The position numbers were made by a program, and so were the translations under genes. A DNA stretch of 64,000 nucleotides from Alteromonadaceae bacterium XY-R5 (GTDB taxonomy: Bacteria > Pseudomonadota > Gammaproteobacteria > Enterobacterales > Alteromonadaceae), in assembly GCA_001660395.1 (NCBI GenBank), contig LXWE01000009.1:62001-126000 (forward strand), given 5' to 3'. Numbering within the stretch: the stretch's first letter is position 1; every line of letters starts with the position of its first letter. Of this stretch, positions 27,046 to 36,239 are shown piece after piece. The notes beneath the pieces were generated by a model. That model searched no databases and was not told the DNA's origin. It was given only the letters and a program-made list of their open reading frames with translations.

Positions 27046-27825
27046 ATGGAACGCTATTTGATCCCCAGTGTAGTGCATGCCTGCGAAGCATTTCGCTTGC
27101 TGACAGAGCATCCTAACGGCTTAACCTCAGTCCAACTGGAGGAAGCCCTGGAGTTACCACGCACAACTGTATTTAGGTTGTTACGCACTCTGTGTTCAGA
27201 ACAAATGGTAGAAAAGCGCGGTAAGCGATATCACTGTGGTGCCGGACTGATGAATCTGGGTCTGCAGATGATTAACTCGGATCGTCTGCATCAAATAGCC
27301 ATCCCTCATGTACAGCGTCTGGCGCTTAAAACGGGTTTTACCGCCCATTTGGCAGTACCAAATCACGGTACTGCATTGATCGTGGAAGTGTTTGACAGCC
27401 CTAACCCGCTGCGCGTTGCCAGTCGCCCTGGTGTGCGTGCCATGATGCACTGCTCCTCTACTGGTAAGGTGTTTTTGGCATTCTTATATTACGACGATCT
27501 GGAATTGATTCTGGGTGATAAACCACTGGAGCGTCGCACCGCAGCTACCATTACCGACATACCAGCATTGCGCAAAGAATTACAGCGCGTGATAGGCCTG
27601 GGCTATGCAGTAGACGATCGCGAGTATCATGACGACGTGCGCTGTCTGGCTGTGCCGGTGCGGGATAACCGTGGCGTGGTAGTGGCATCGCTAGGCATTA
27701 CTGCACCCGCCAGTGCGTTTCCGAAAAGTCAGGTGGGTGCTGTCGCAGCAGTGGTGAAAGAAGCTGCCGTGGCGATCTATAAAGATGCCTACCAGCTTGG
27801 TTTGCAACAGGAAAGTCATGCATGA
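27046..27825 (+). CDS. IclR-family transcriptional regulator
   Basis: The 259-residue protein has an N-terminal winged helix (VHACEAFRLLTEHPNGLTS, then ELPRTTVFRLLRTL) and a C-terminal IclR effector domain with the GVRAMMHCSSTGKVFLAF and YAVDDREYHDDVRCLAVPV motifs. KdgR of enteric bacteria, which senses KDG, is an IclR protein, so a KDG-type sensor is plausible. It is the last gene of the kdu/TRAP operon (AGGAGGGTATATG precedes it). Its operator was not identified. Confidence 0.9.
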   Translation: MERYLIPSVVHACEAFRLLTEHPNGLTSVQLEEALELPRTTVFRLLRTLCSEQMVEKRGKRYHCGAGLMNLGLQMINSDRLHQIAIPHVQRLALKTGFTAHLAVPNHGTALIVEVFDSPNPLRVASRPGVRAMMHCSSTGKVFLAFLYYDDLELILGDKPLERRTAATITDIPALRKELQRVIGLGYAVDDREYHDDVRCLAVPVRDNRGVVVASLGITAPASAFPKSQVGAVAAVVKEAAVAIYKDAYQLGLQQESHA

Positions 27826-27894
27826 CCCCTTGTCTTGACTGGCCTGGTCGATTAACGTGCCTGTTTTGCGAAAAAACACAATAACAGAGCGAAT

Positions 27895-28926
27895 ATGAGC
27901 GACAGAAAGCCCACCATTAACGATGTAGCCCGTGAAGCCGGTGTATCTAAACGCACCGTCTCCCGTGTTCTGAATGGCTCCGGTAGCGTGGGGGAGAAGA
28001 CCCGTGCCGAGATCCAGGAAGTGATCGCAAGGCTAAACTTCTCGCCAGACAAACAGGCTCGGGGCTTGGCGTCGAGTCGTTCGTATTTGCTTGGGCTCAT
28101 TTATGACAACCCTGATGCCCTGTATATCGATCAGGTGCAGCGCGGGGTGTTAGACCTCTGCACGCAGAAAGGCTACGAGCTGGTGGTGCATCCCTGTCAG
28201 TACAAAGCTGCGGATATGGTCGAAGACTGCCTGCAATTTATTCGCCGTTCTCAAATTGATGGCGTGATCATTTTGCCACCGGTGTCAGAAAGCCGCGATT
28301 TAGCCATGGCGCTGCGCGAGGCTGGTCACCATTATGTGCGAATGGCCTCTGTTGATTTTGATGATCACGCCAGCATAGTGGTCTCGGATGATCGTGCCGC
28401 TGTGCGCGAAATGGCCCGCTACTTCCTTTCGCTGGGGCATACCGAAATTGCCATGATTACCGGCCCTATGGGCTATCACTCGTCCAACGAACGTTTGCTT
28501 GGTTTTAAAGACAGTCTGGCTGAGCAAGGTGTGATTTTGGATGAGAGCCGGATTGTTGAAGGTCAAAATACGTACGACAGTGGACTTGCGTCTGCGCGTA
28601 AATTATTGAATTTACCCAATCGCCCGACCGCGATCTTTGCCAACAACGATGAAATGGCTGCTGCTGTGCTGCGGGTGGCCAGAACCCTTGATATTGATGT
28701 GCCGACAGAACTTTCGGTTGCTGGCTTCGATGACAACATGCTGGCGTCGCGCATTATGCCTTCGCTTACTACCATCCAGCGGCCAGTGCGAGCCATGGCG
28801 ACACTGGCGGCAGAAAAAATTATTCAGGCGATCGAACAAACGGGCAAAGACGTCAATAGCGACGACTTTTTGGTGAAGCCCCATTTAATTATTCGAGAAT
28901 CCGCTGCGCCGCTAAAAGCCAGATAA
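27895..28926 (+). CDS. LacI-family transcriptional regulator
   Basis: The 343-residue protein has an N-terminal LacI HTH (TINDVAREAGVSKRTVSRVLN) with a hinge helix (DKQARGLASSRS), then a periplasmic-binding-protein-like effector domain. It is the only LacI protein in the window. Palindromes of the LacI type (TGCCACCGGTGGCA) lie before five transcription units of the pectin locus, so it is the obvious candidate repressor, released by a pectin-derived sugar acid. It begins 69 bp after the IclR gene, and GH105 follows 71 bp later, so all may be cotranscribed. Confidence 0.93.
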   Translation: MSDRKPTINDVAREAGVSKRTVSRVLNGSGSVGEKTRAEIQEVIARLNFSPDKQARGLASSRSYLLGLIYDNPDALYIDQVQRGVLDLCTQKGYELVVHPCQYKAADMVEDCLQFIRRSQIDGVIILPPVSESRDLAMALREAGHHYVRMASVDFDDHASIVVSDDRAAVREMARYFLSLGHTEIAMITGPMGYHSSNERLLGFKDSLAEQGVILDESRIVEGQNTYDSGLASARKLLNLPNRPTAIFANNDEMAAAVLRVARTLDIDVPTELSVAGFDDNMLASRIMPSLTTIQRPVRAMATLAAEKIIQAIEQTGKDVNSDDFLVKPHLIIRESAAPLKAR

Positions 28927-28997
28927 TCTTGGCTGGCAGGTGTCAACTGATGCCTGATACTCAGCCGGGGTAGCAGCGAAATTAACAGGAGTGTGTA

Positions 28998-30200
28998 ATG
29001 ACAATGCTATCCCGAATGCCAGGCCTAAGACGCCTGTTGCTGGTTATGACTTTTTCCGTTTCTACGTCTGCCTGTGCTGCTACAACTGCCAGTCAAACCA
29101 ACTGGGCTGAGGCCATGACTTATTCCGAGATGCAGCGTCACCCCGAGGCCTGGCGTGCCGAAGAAGCCACCGAGCCAAAATGGAATTACACCCAGGGCTT
29201 AAATCTACTGGCCATGTCCAAACTGTATGAGCGTAACGGTGATGCCAACATCCTGGCTTACATCAAAGCCTACGCCGACACCTTGATTGACGAAAAAGGC
29301 GAAATCAAGGGGTACCGAATGGACAAGTACAATATTGACATGATCAATGCCGGTAAAATCTTGTTTTTCCTTTACGAGCAAACCAAAGACCCACGTTATA
29401 CCCATGCCATGCATATCATGCGTGAGCAGTTAGCCGGTCAGCCGCGTACCAGTGAAGGCGGCTTCTGGCATAAGAAAATCTACCCGTTTCAGATGTGGCT
29501 GGATGGCCTGTATATGGGCACCCCCTTTTATACCGAATACGCCCAGTGGTTTAGCGAAGGCAGTGAAACATTCGATGACATCGCCAATCAGTTCGCCATT
29601 TTAGAGCGTCACGCCAAAGATCCGAAGACTGGCCTGCTCTATCATGGCTGGGATGAAAGCAAGCAAATGGCCTGGGCCGACCCGGTAACCGGTAATTCGC
29701 CGAATTTCTGGGGCCGATCTCTGGGCTGGTACGGTATGGCGTTAGTCGACGTGTTGGAGTATTTCCCAAAAGGTCACAGTCGCCGCACTGAACTGGAAAG
29801 CTATCTGCAATCTTTTGCCAAAGCGGTAGTGAAGGTACAGGACAAATCCGGCCTTTGGTACCAGGTACCCAATTTCCCTGAGCGCAAAGGCAATTATCTT
29901 GAGGGTTCAGCTTCGGCCATGCTGACGTATACCCTGGCCAAAGGCGCACGTCTAGGTGTGTTGGGAGAGCAATATCATCAGGCTGCGCTGAAGGGGTTTG
30001 ACGGCATGTTAGGGCAGATGATCAAGGTCGACAGTAACGGGCAAACCAATATTACTCAGGTGTGTGCCGTAGCCGGTCTCGGCGGTAATCCATACCGGGA
30101 TGGCAGCTACGATTACTACATCAATGAAAAAATGCGCGACAACGATCCTAAAGCAGTAGGGCCATTCATTCTGGCCAGCATTGAGCTTCAGGCTTTCTAA
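28998..30200 (+). CDS. GH105 unsaturated rhamnogalacturonyl/galacturonyl hydrolase
   Basis: The 400-residue protein has a signal with a possible lipobox (FSVSTSAC). The (alpha/alpha)6 barrel motifs of GH105 are clear: KWNYTQGLNLLAMSKLYER, YNIDMINAGKILFFLYEQT, and FQMWLDGLYMGTPFYTEYA with the catalytic Asp (near 168), then WFGRSLGWYGMAL-like FWGRSLGWYGMALVDVL. It removes the unsaturated uronyl residue from the non-reducing end of oligosaccharides made by pectate or rhamnogalacturonan lyases, feeding KduI. The start has CAGGAG upstream. Confidence 0.92.
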   Translation: MTMLSRMPGLRRLLLVMTFSVSTSACAATTASQTNWAEAMTYSEMQRHPEAWRAEEATEPKWNYTQGLNLLAMSKLYERNGDANILAYIKAYADTLIDEKGEIKGYRMDKYNIDMINAGKILFFLYEQTKDPRYTHAMHIMREQLAGQPRTSEGGFWHKKIYPFQMWLDGLYMGTPFYTEYAQWFSEGSETFDDIANQFAILERHAKDPKTGLLYHGWDESKQMAWADPVTGNSPNFWGRSLGWYGMALVDVLEYFPKGHSRRTELESYLQSFAKAVVKVQDKSGLWYQVPNFPERKGNYLEGSASAMLTYTLAKGARLGVLGEQYHQAALKGFDGMLGQMIKVDSNGQTNITQVCAVAGLGGNPYRDGSYDYYINEKMRDNDPKAVGPFILASIELQAF

Positions 30201-30251
30201 CACGCCAAAAAGTTTACATGTTAATAAATTGTGCCAAAGATCCGGATCGGA

Positions 30252-30281
30252 TTGACGGTTTGAATGGAATTTAGCTAGAAT
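30252..30281 (+). promoter_or_regulatory. Promoter of the GH28-uxa-eda-kdgK operon
   Basis: TTGACG (30252-30257), 18 bases and TAGAAT (30276-30281) make a good sigma-70 promoter. The operator palindrome begins at the last base of the -10 box, so a bound repressor would block transcription start. Confidence 0.75.
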
Positions 30282-30294
30282 GCCACCGGTGGCA
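30281..30294. promoter_or_regulatory. Candidate LacI-family operator (site D)
   Basis: TGCCACCGGTGGCA is a perfect palindrome, extended to ATGCCACCGGTGGCAT at 30280-30295. It is 86 bp before the GTG start of the second GH28 gene. Confidence 0.85.
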
Positions 30295-30380
30295 TAAATG
30301 TAAATAAAAGTTAAATGCGCCATGGTTGTATTTCGCCTCTGCCAATTGGTAGAAGCATCAGTTAACAGGAGCCGGACATC

Positions 30381-31835
30381 GTGCAACGACGTACCCTACT
30401 AAAAAACATGCTGGCCCTGGCGGTCATCTCCGGACTGCCGGCCTGCGGTCGCCAGTTGGGAGATGACCAACCCTATTTGGATGCGGTGCAAGAACTCACG
30501 GATTGGGACAAGGTTGAGGCATTCGCCAAGTCTGTCCAACGTCCGCAGTTCCCCAATCAAAGCTGGACCATTACCGAATTTGGTGCGGTGGGTAATGATG
30601 ACAGTGATGCAAGTGCGGCGATTCGTGCTGCGGTTGATGCCTGTCATAAGGCCGGTGGCGGCAAGGTGATCGTGCCAGCAGGACGCTTTAACACTGGCCC
30701 AATCCATTTACTGTCTAATGTGAATTTGCATCTGCAAAAAGACGCGGTACTGGCCTTTAGCACTGATCCCCAGCGGTATCTGCCCGAAGTGCTGACCCGA
30801 TGGGAAGGCGTCGAACTGATGGGCTATTCGCCTTTGGTGTATGCCTTTGAGCAGGAAAACATTGCAGTGACCGGCGAAGGTACCCTGGATGGCTGTGCCG
30901 ACAATGACACCTGGTGGCCTTGGAAAGGCAAAACCAGCGCGGCTCACTGGCGTATTGACCCAGTCGAATATACCCAAAAACCAGCCCGCGACAAACTCTT
31001 TGCCGACGCTGAAGCGGGCGTGCCCGTAGCAGAACGTATTTATGCCGAAGGTGCGTTTTTACGTCCGCCTTTTATTCAGCCTTATCGCTGTAAAAAAGTG
31101 CTGGTGGAAGGCGTCACTATCAATAATTCCCCTTTCTGGCTGCTGAATCCCGTGTTGTGTGAAGACGTCACCATTTCAGGCGTAACCTGCCACAGCCATG
31201 GGCCAAACTCAGATGGTTGCGATCCTGAGTCCTGTAACCGGGTGCTGATTGAAGACTGTTTATTTGATACCGGCGATGACTGTATTGCCCTCAAGTCTGG
31301 CCGCAACGCCGACGGTCGTCGGATTAACGAGCCAGTGCAAAACGTGCTGGTACGAAACTGCGAAATGCGTGACGGCCATGGCGGACTGGTGATTGGCAGC
31401 GAGATTTCCGGTGGTGCCAGAAACATCTATTTAGAAAACTGCCGTATGAGCAGCCCGAATTTAGAACGGGCAGTGCGAATCAAAACCAACTCCATGCGTG
31501 GTGGCCTGATTGAACACATTCGGGTGCGCAATGTGGAAGTGGGGCAAGTGCAGGATGCCATAGTGGTGAATTTCTACTACGAAGAAGGCGATGCAGGTCA
31601 GTTTGATCCTGTTGTGCGGGATATTCAAATCGAAAATCTAAATGTCGCGCAGGCGATTCACGCCATGGTTATTCGCGGTTTTGAGCGCGCACCAATTAAC
31701 AATTTTAGCTTAAAAGACTGCCACTTTAAGCAGGTAGAAAAAGCCAGCGTAGTCGAACATGTGGCGGGTCTGCAACTGGACAATGTGACCATGGCCGGTA
31801 AACCCCTTAGCGTGAATGAGGTATTAACAGCATGA
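30381..31835 (+). CDS. GH28 polygalacturonase, lipoprotein (second copy)
   Basis: The 484-residue protein starts at GTG, with AGGAG upstream. It has a Tat-like QRRTLLKN and a lipobox (SGLPAC). GH28 motifs are NSDGCDP (near 275), GDDC (near 297), GHGG (near 333) and RIKT (near 366). It is closely similar along its whole length to the protein at 15055-16530, including the WWPWKGK segment, but lies at the head of the galacturonate catabolic operon. An exo-acting enzyme that supplies free galacturonate to the following genes is a fitting role. It overlaps uxaA by ATGA. Confidence 0.93.
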   Translation: MQRRTLLKNMLALAVISGLPACGRQLGDDQPYLDAVQELTDWDKVEAFAKSVQRPQFPNQSWTITEFGAVGNDDSDASAAIRAAVDACHKAGGGKVIVPAGRFNTGPIHLLSNVNLHLQKDAVLAFSTDPQRYLPEVLTRWEGVELMGYSPLVYAFEQENIAVTGEGTLDGCADNDTWWPWKGKTSAAHWRIDPVEYTQKPARDKLFADAEAGVPVAERIYAEGAFLRPPFIQPYRCKKVLVEGVTINNSPFWLLNPVLCEDVTISGVTCHSHGPNSDGCDPESCNRVLIEDCLFDTGDDCIALKSGRNADGRRINEPVQNVLVRNCEMRDGHGGLVIGSEISGGARNIYLENCRMSSPNLERAVRIKTNSMRGGLIEHIRVRNVEVGQVQDAIVVNFYYEEGDAGQFDPVVRDIQIENLNVAQAIHAMVIRGFERAPINNFSLKDCHFKQVEKASVVEHVAGLQLDNVTMAGKPLSVNEVLTA

Positions 31836-33328
31836 GTGTGCAAACGGCCCTGATTAAAATTCACTGCACCGACAATGTCGCGGTGGCGACCCGGGATTTA
31901 CAGGCAGGTGAGAGTTTCCCTGAACTGGGTATCAGCCTGACCACTGACATTCCCCGTGGCCATAAAGTGGCGCTGGTAGATTTGCCCGAAGACAGCAATA
32001 TCGTCAAATACGGCTTTGTCATTGGTGGCACTACTGCTGCGGTAGCTGCCGGTGAGCATGTGCATAGCCATAATTTAAAAACCCGTTTATCCGGCCAGCT
32101 TGAGTATCAGTATTCGCCCATTGCTGCCGTATCTGCACCTGCCAAAACGGCCAGTGATGTGCCGACTTTTATGGGCTACCGCCGTAAAAATGGCAAGGTC
32201 GGCATTCGCAACGAAGTCTGGATTATTAACACTGTTGGCTGTGTCAATCGCACCGCTCAGCGCGTGGCGGAAGAGTGCGAAAAGCGCTTTAAAGGTCAGG
32301 CTGATGCCTTTTTGCCTTTTACCCATCCCTTCGGTTGTTCACAGTTAGGTGACGATTTGAAAGACACCCAAAAAGTCCTCGCGGCATTAGCCGGTCATCC
32401 TAATGCTGGCGCCGTGCTGATTGTTGGCTTGGGCTGTGAAAATAACCAGTTAGATAAATTGCTGGCTGCCGCGGGCGAGCTCGACCCCGAGCGTATTCGC
32501 TACTACAACTCCCAGCAGGTGGGCGACGAAGTTGAGCAGGGAATTGAGGCCATTGCTGAAATGCTGCCTTTGCTGGCTAATGACAAGCGCGAGCCTGTGC
32601 CAGCCTCTGAGTTGGTGCTGGGGATGAAATGCGGCGGGTCCGATGCCTTTAGCGGCATTACGGCCAACCCGCTGGTGGGCCGTATGTCCGACAAAATTAC
32701 TGCGGTGGGCGGTACGGCGATTCTGACCGAAACGCCAGAGATGTTTGGTGCCGAGCAAATTCTTATGAACCGAGCCACCACCGAAGGCATCTTCACCCAG
32801 ATAGTGGATTTGGTGCAGGAATTTAAGCAGTACTTTATTGCCCACAACCAGCCCATTTACGAAAACCCCAGCCCGGGTAACAAAGCCGGTGGCTTAACTA
32901 CCCTGGAAGAAAAATCTCTGGGTGCCATTCAAAAAGGTGGTCAGGCAATAGTGACCGAAGTGCTGGATTACGGCGCGCCGTTAAGCAAAAAAGGCTTAGT
33001 GTTATTGCAGGCACCGGGCAACGATGCGGTGTCGTCTACCGCTTTGGCAGCCAGTGGCGCCCATATGGTGCTGTTTACCACCGGACGTGGCACCCCCCTG
33101 GGTTTTCCGGTACCGACGGTGAAAATTGCCTCAAACCCAGACCTGGCTGAGCGCAAACCCCATTGGATTGATTTTAATGCCGGGCGCATTTTGCAGGGTG
33201 AAGATCCTGAAGCCTGTGCCAATGATTTTTTTCAGCAGCTGTTGGAGATTGCCTCCGGTCAGCCTACTAAAAACGAAATTAACCAGACCCGAGAAATAGC
33301 CATCTGGAAACGTGGCGTGACCCTCTAG
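31832..33328 (+). CDS. uxaA: Altronate dehydratase UxaA
   Basis: The 498-residue protein is the full-length single-chain form. It has the N-terminal SAF-like domain (GHKVALVDLPEDSNIVKYGF) and the C-terminal catalytic region (TVGCVNRTAQRV, FGCSQLGDD, GLGCENNQ, KCGGSDAFSGITANP, MVLFTTGRGTPLGFPVPT), which matches E. coli UxaA over its length. It is an iron-dependent enzyme that dehydrates D-altronate to KDG. Neighbours are uxaC and a reductase gene. Confidence 0.95.
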   Translation: MSVQTALIKIHCTDNVAVATRDLQAGESFPELGISLTTDIPRGHKVALVDLPEDSNIVKYGFVIGGTTAAVAAGEHVHSHNLKTRLSGQLEYQYSPIAAVSAPAKTASDVPTFMGYRRKNGKVGIRNEVWIINTVGCVNRTAQRVAEECEKRFKGQADAFLPFTHPFGCSQLGDDLKDTQKVLAALAGHPNAGAVLIVGLGCENNQLDKLLAAAGELDPERIRYYNSQQVGDEVEQGIEAIAEMLPLLANDKREPVPASELVLGMKCGGSDAFSGITANPLVGRMSDKITAVGGTAILTETPEMFGAEQILMNRATTEGIFTQIVDLVQEFKQYFIAHNQPIYENPSPGNKAGGLTTLEEKSLGAIQKGGQAIVTEVLDYGAPLSKKGLVLLQAPGNDAVSSTALAASGAHMVLFTTGRGTPLGFPVPTVKIASNPDLAERKPHWIDFNAGRILQGEDPEACANDFFQQLLEIASGQPTKNEINQTREIAIWKRGVTL

Positions 33329-33352
33329 TCGGAGCAAGCAGGAGAACATTTT

Positions 33353-34777
33353 ATGCAACACAAACCATTACAGTTGCACCCAGACCGTCTTTTTTCCAGC
33401 GATCCTGCGGTTCGGGATCTGGCCCGCAGCCTGTATGCGGAAATTAAAGATTTACCTATTATCAGCCCTCACGGTCATACCGACCCGCGCTGGTTTGCCT
33501 ACGATCAAAACTTTGGTAATGCCAGTGAGCTGTTTATCCGCCCGGACCATTACGTTTTTCGTATGCTCTACAGCCAGGGCATCAGCTTAGAGTCTCTGGG
33601 CATTCGTCGTCAGGATGGTGCGCCAGTAGAACAAGACCCGCGTAAGATTTGGGATCTGTTTGCTGAAAACTTTTATCTGTTTCGCGGCACGCCATCACGC
33701 ATGTGGCTGGATACCGTCTTTTCTCAGGTGTTTGGTTTAGATGTCGCCTTAACCCCGGACACTGCCAGCCATTATTACGATGTGATCACCAACGCTCTGG
33801 CTACCCCAGCGTTTAAGCCACGCGCGCTGATGGACAGATTCAATATCGAAGTGATCGCCACCACTGAAGGCGCACTGGATCTGCTGGAACACCATCAGGC
33901 CATTGAGGGCACGCCATGGGCCAAACGCGTGATCACCACTTTCCGCCCGGACGATGTGGTGGATGCCTCCCGCGAAGACTTCGTCGACAACATTGCCAAG
34001 CTGGGTGAGATCACAGGTGAAGATACTTCCAGCTGGCAGGGTTATCTGGCCGCCATTCGTAATCGCCGTGAATATTTCCGTCGCTTTGGTGCGACCGCTA
34101 CCGACCATGGTCATCCAACGGCACTGACCGCCAATCTGTCTGTAGCAGAATGCGAGGCCTTGTTTGCCAAATGCATCAGCGGCAAATCCAGCGAAGGGGA
34201 GCAGGAACTGTTCCGTGGTCAGATGCTGACTGAACTGGCAGGCATGAGCATTGAAGATGGCATGGTCATGCAGATTCACCCAGGCGCATTCCGTAACCAT
34301 AACCCGGTAATTTTCGATAACTTCGGCCGCGATAAAGGCGCAGATATTCCGTCACAGACCGAATATGTGCATGCCCTCAAACCCTTACTCGAGAAATACG
34401 GCAACAATCCTAAGCTGAACATCATTCTGTTTACCTTGGATGAAACTGTATATGCCCGTGAGCTGGCACCGCTGGCAGGCCATTACCCCTGTCTGAAACT
34501 GGGTCCGGCATGGTGGTTCCACGATAGCCCCGAAGGCATGCTGCGTTTCCGTCATCAGGTTACCGAAACCGCCGGTTTCTATAACACGGTTGGCTTTAAC
34601 GATGATACCCGTGCATTCCTGTCGATCCCGGCTCGTCATGATGTGGCCCGCCGTATCGACTGCCGCTTCCTGGCGCAGCTGATTGCCGAGCACAGAATTA
34701 CCGAAGAAGAAGGTCATGCGCTGGCGTACGACTTAACCTACCGCCTGGCCAAGAAAGCCTACAAACTGGGTGAATAG
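33353..34777 (+). CDS. uxaC: Uronate isomerase UxaC
   Basis: The 474-residue protein is an amidohydrolase-superfamily uronate isomerase. The start motif ISPHGHTDPRWFA holds metal-binding His residues. Other landmarks are TTEGALDLLEHHQ, MQIHPGAFRNHNP and the C-terminal GFNDDTRAFLSIPARHDVARR. It interconverts galacturonate and tagaturonate, or glucuronate and fructuronate. It lies 24 bp after uxaA, with GCAGGAG before the start. Confidence 0.96.
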   Translation: MQHKPLQLHPDRLFSSDPAVRDLARSLYAEIKDLPIISPHGHTDPRWFAYDQNFGNASELFIRPDHYVFRMLYSQGISLESLGIRRQDGAPVEQDPRKIWDLFAENFYLFRGTPSRMWLDTVFSQVFGLDVALTPDTASHYYDVITNALATPAFKPRALMDRFNIEVIATTEGALDLLEHHQAIEGTPWAKRVITTFRPDDVVDASREDFVDNIAKLGEITGEDTSSWQGYLAAIRNRREYFRRFGATATDHGHPTALTANLSVAECEALFAKCISGKSSEGEQELFRGQMLTELAGMSIEDGMVMQIHPGAFRNHNPVIFDNFGRDKGADIPSQTEYVHALKPLLEKYGNNPKLNIILFTLDETVYARELAPLAGHYPCLKLGPAWWFHDSPEGMLRFRHQVTETAGFYNTVGFNDDTRAFLSIPARHDVARRIDCRFLAQLIAEHRITEEEGHALAYDLTYRLAKKAYKLGE

Positions 34778-34778
34778 G

Positions 34779-36239
34779 ATGCAAAGACTGAATCAAGCCA
34801 GCCTTGGCAAATTACCCGCGACGGTCAAAGTACCCGGCTATGTGCGTGAACAAACCCGTATCGGTATAGTGCACTTAGGCCCGGGCGCGTTTCACCGTGC
34901 CCATCAGGCCGTGTATACCGACGATGCGCTGGCCTTTGGTGGACACTGGGGCATTTGCGCCGTGTCTATGCGCAGCCGCGGTGTCAAAGAAAATCTGGCC
35001 GAGCAGGACAACCTCTATACCCTGGCAGTGATTGATAATGACAGTCGCAATCAGGTCATTGGTGCCATCAAAGAAGTACTGGTGCTGGGGGATGATCGCG
35101 AGCAGGTGATGACGCGTTTGTGCTCACCTGAAACCCATATTATCAGCCTGACCATTACCGAAAAAGGCTATTGCCTTAATGGTGACGGCGGTCTGGATCA
35201 GACCCATGCAGATATTCAGCAGGACTTAGCTAACCCGGACGCGCCGGTAAGTGCTGTGGGCTTGATTGTGCTGACGCTGCAACGCCGCTTTGCCGCAGGC
35301 ATTGGCGAATTGACGGTATTAAGCTGCGATAACCTTGCTGATAACGGCCACAAACTGGCCCGTGCGGTGTATGAATACGCACAGTTGCTGGACGCTGCGT
35401 TAGCCGAGCAAATTCGTGCCGAGGTGCGTTTCCCTTGTTCTATGGTCGACAGTATTACCCCGGCGACCGATGACGCCCTCAAAGTGCAGGTATCAGAAGC
35501 ACTAGGTGTGCAGGATAACTGGCCAATTCAGCGTGAATCTTTTACCCAATGGGTGATTGAGAACAACTTTAGTGGCCCGCGCCCTGCCTGGGAACAGGTG
35601 GGGGTGACCTTTACCGACGATGTTAGCGGTTACGAAAAAGCCAAGCTGCGCATCCTCAATGGTAGCCACTCGTCATTGGCCTACTTAGGCATTTTATGTG
35701 GCCGCGAGACTGTCTTTGAAGGCATCAGCGACCCTGACCTTGCTGCCTTCATTGATGCCTTGCTGACTCAGGAAGTGATCCCATCCTTAAACCCGCCAGC
35801 GGAACTGGATCTGGTGGAATACAAGAATGCGATTTTAGCCCGTTACCGCAATCCGCATATCCGCCATTTATTGGCGCAAATTGCCTGGGACGGCTCACAG
35901 AAACTGCCCTTCCGCTTGCTCGGCACAGTGGCAGATAACCTGGCTGCCGGGCGCAGTGTCAAACTGCTGAGTGTCGGTGTGGCCGCATGGTTCCACTTTC
36001 TGCGTTTCAAACTGGCGGATGGCAGTGAACTGGTAGACCCACTGGCAAACGTGTTGCTGGAGGCTGCGGCGAAATGCCAGGGCGGTGCGGAGGATGTGGC
36101 GCATTTCCTCGCTCTTGGTCAGGTCTTTTCAAAGTCACTCGCGGATAACCCAAATTTTGTATCGGCCCTGAAAACGGCCTATGTTCAACTGGCGACCTTA
36201 CAAGAAACCGGCGCCCACTCATTAACGGAACTTTTATGA
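34779..36239 (+). CDS. Mannitol dehydrogenase family oxidoreductase, UxuB-like (probable tagaturonate/fructuronate reductase)
   Basis: The protein is 486 residues from ATG 34779; a GTG at 34770 lies within the uxaC end. N-terminal HLGPGAFHRAHQAVYTDDAL is the nucleotide-binding motif, and SLTITEKGYCLN, SCDNLADNGH and KLRILNGSHSSLAYLG (with the catalytic Lys and His region) mark the long-chain polyol dehydrogenase family. It resembles UxuB more than UxaB in sequence. In this operon, however, the partner dehydratase is UxaA (altronate), not UxuA (mannonate), so it should make altronate from tagaturonate unless uxuA lies elsewhere. The family is certain; the substrate is inferred. Confidence 0.85.
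   Translation: MQRLNQASLGKLPATVKVPGYVREQTRIGIVHLGPGAFHRAHQAVYTDDALAFGGHWGICAVSMRSRGVKENLAEQDNLYTLAVIDNDSRNQVIGAIKEVLVLGDDREQVMTRLCSPETHIISLTITEKGYCLNGDGGLDQTHADIQQDLANPDAPVSAVGLIVLTLQRRFAAGIGELTVLSCDNLADNGHKLARAVYEYAQLLDAALAEQIRAEVRFPCSMVDSITPATDDALKVQVSEALGVQDNWPIQRESFTQWVIENNFSGPRPAWEQVGVTFTDDVSGYEKAKLRILNGSHSSLAYLGILCGRETVFEGISDPDLAAFIDALLTQEVIPSLNPPAELDLVEYKNAILARYRNPHIRHLLAQIAWDGSQKLPFRLLGTVADNLAAGRSVKLLSVGVAAWFHFLRFKLADGSELVDPLANVLLEAAAKCQGGAEDVAHFLALGQVFSKSLADNPNFVSALKTAYVQLATLQETGAHSLTELL

Noticed and set aside
28274-28287. TGCCACCGGTGTCA, one base from the LacI operator, inside the LacI gene
   Set aside because: It encodes the family-typical LPPV segment of the effector domain, so the match is probably due to coding sequence. 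An internal roadblock site cannot be excluded but was not listed.
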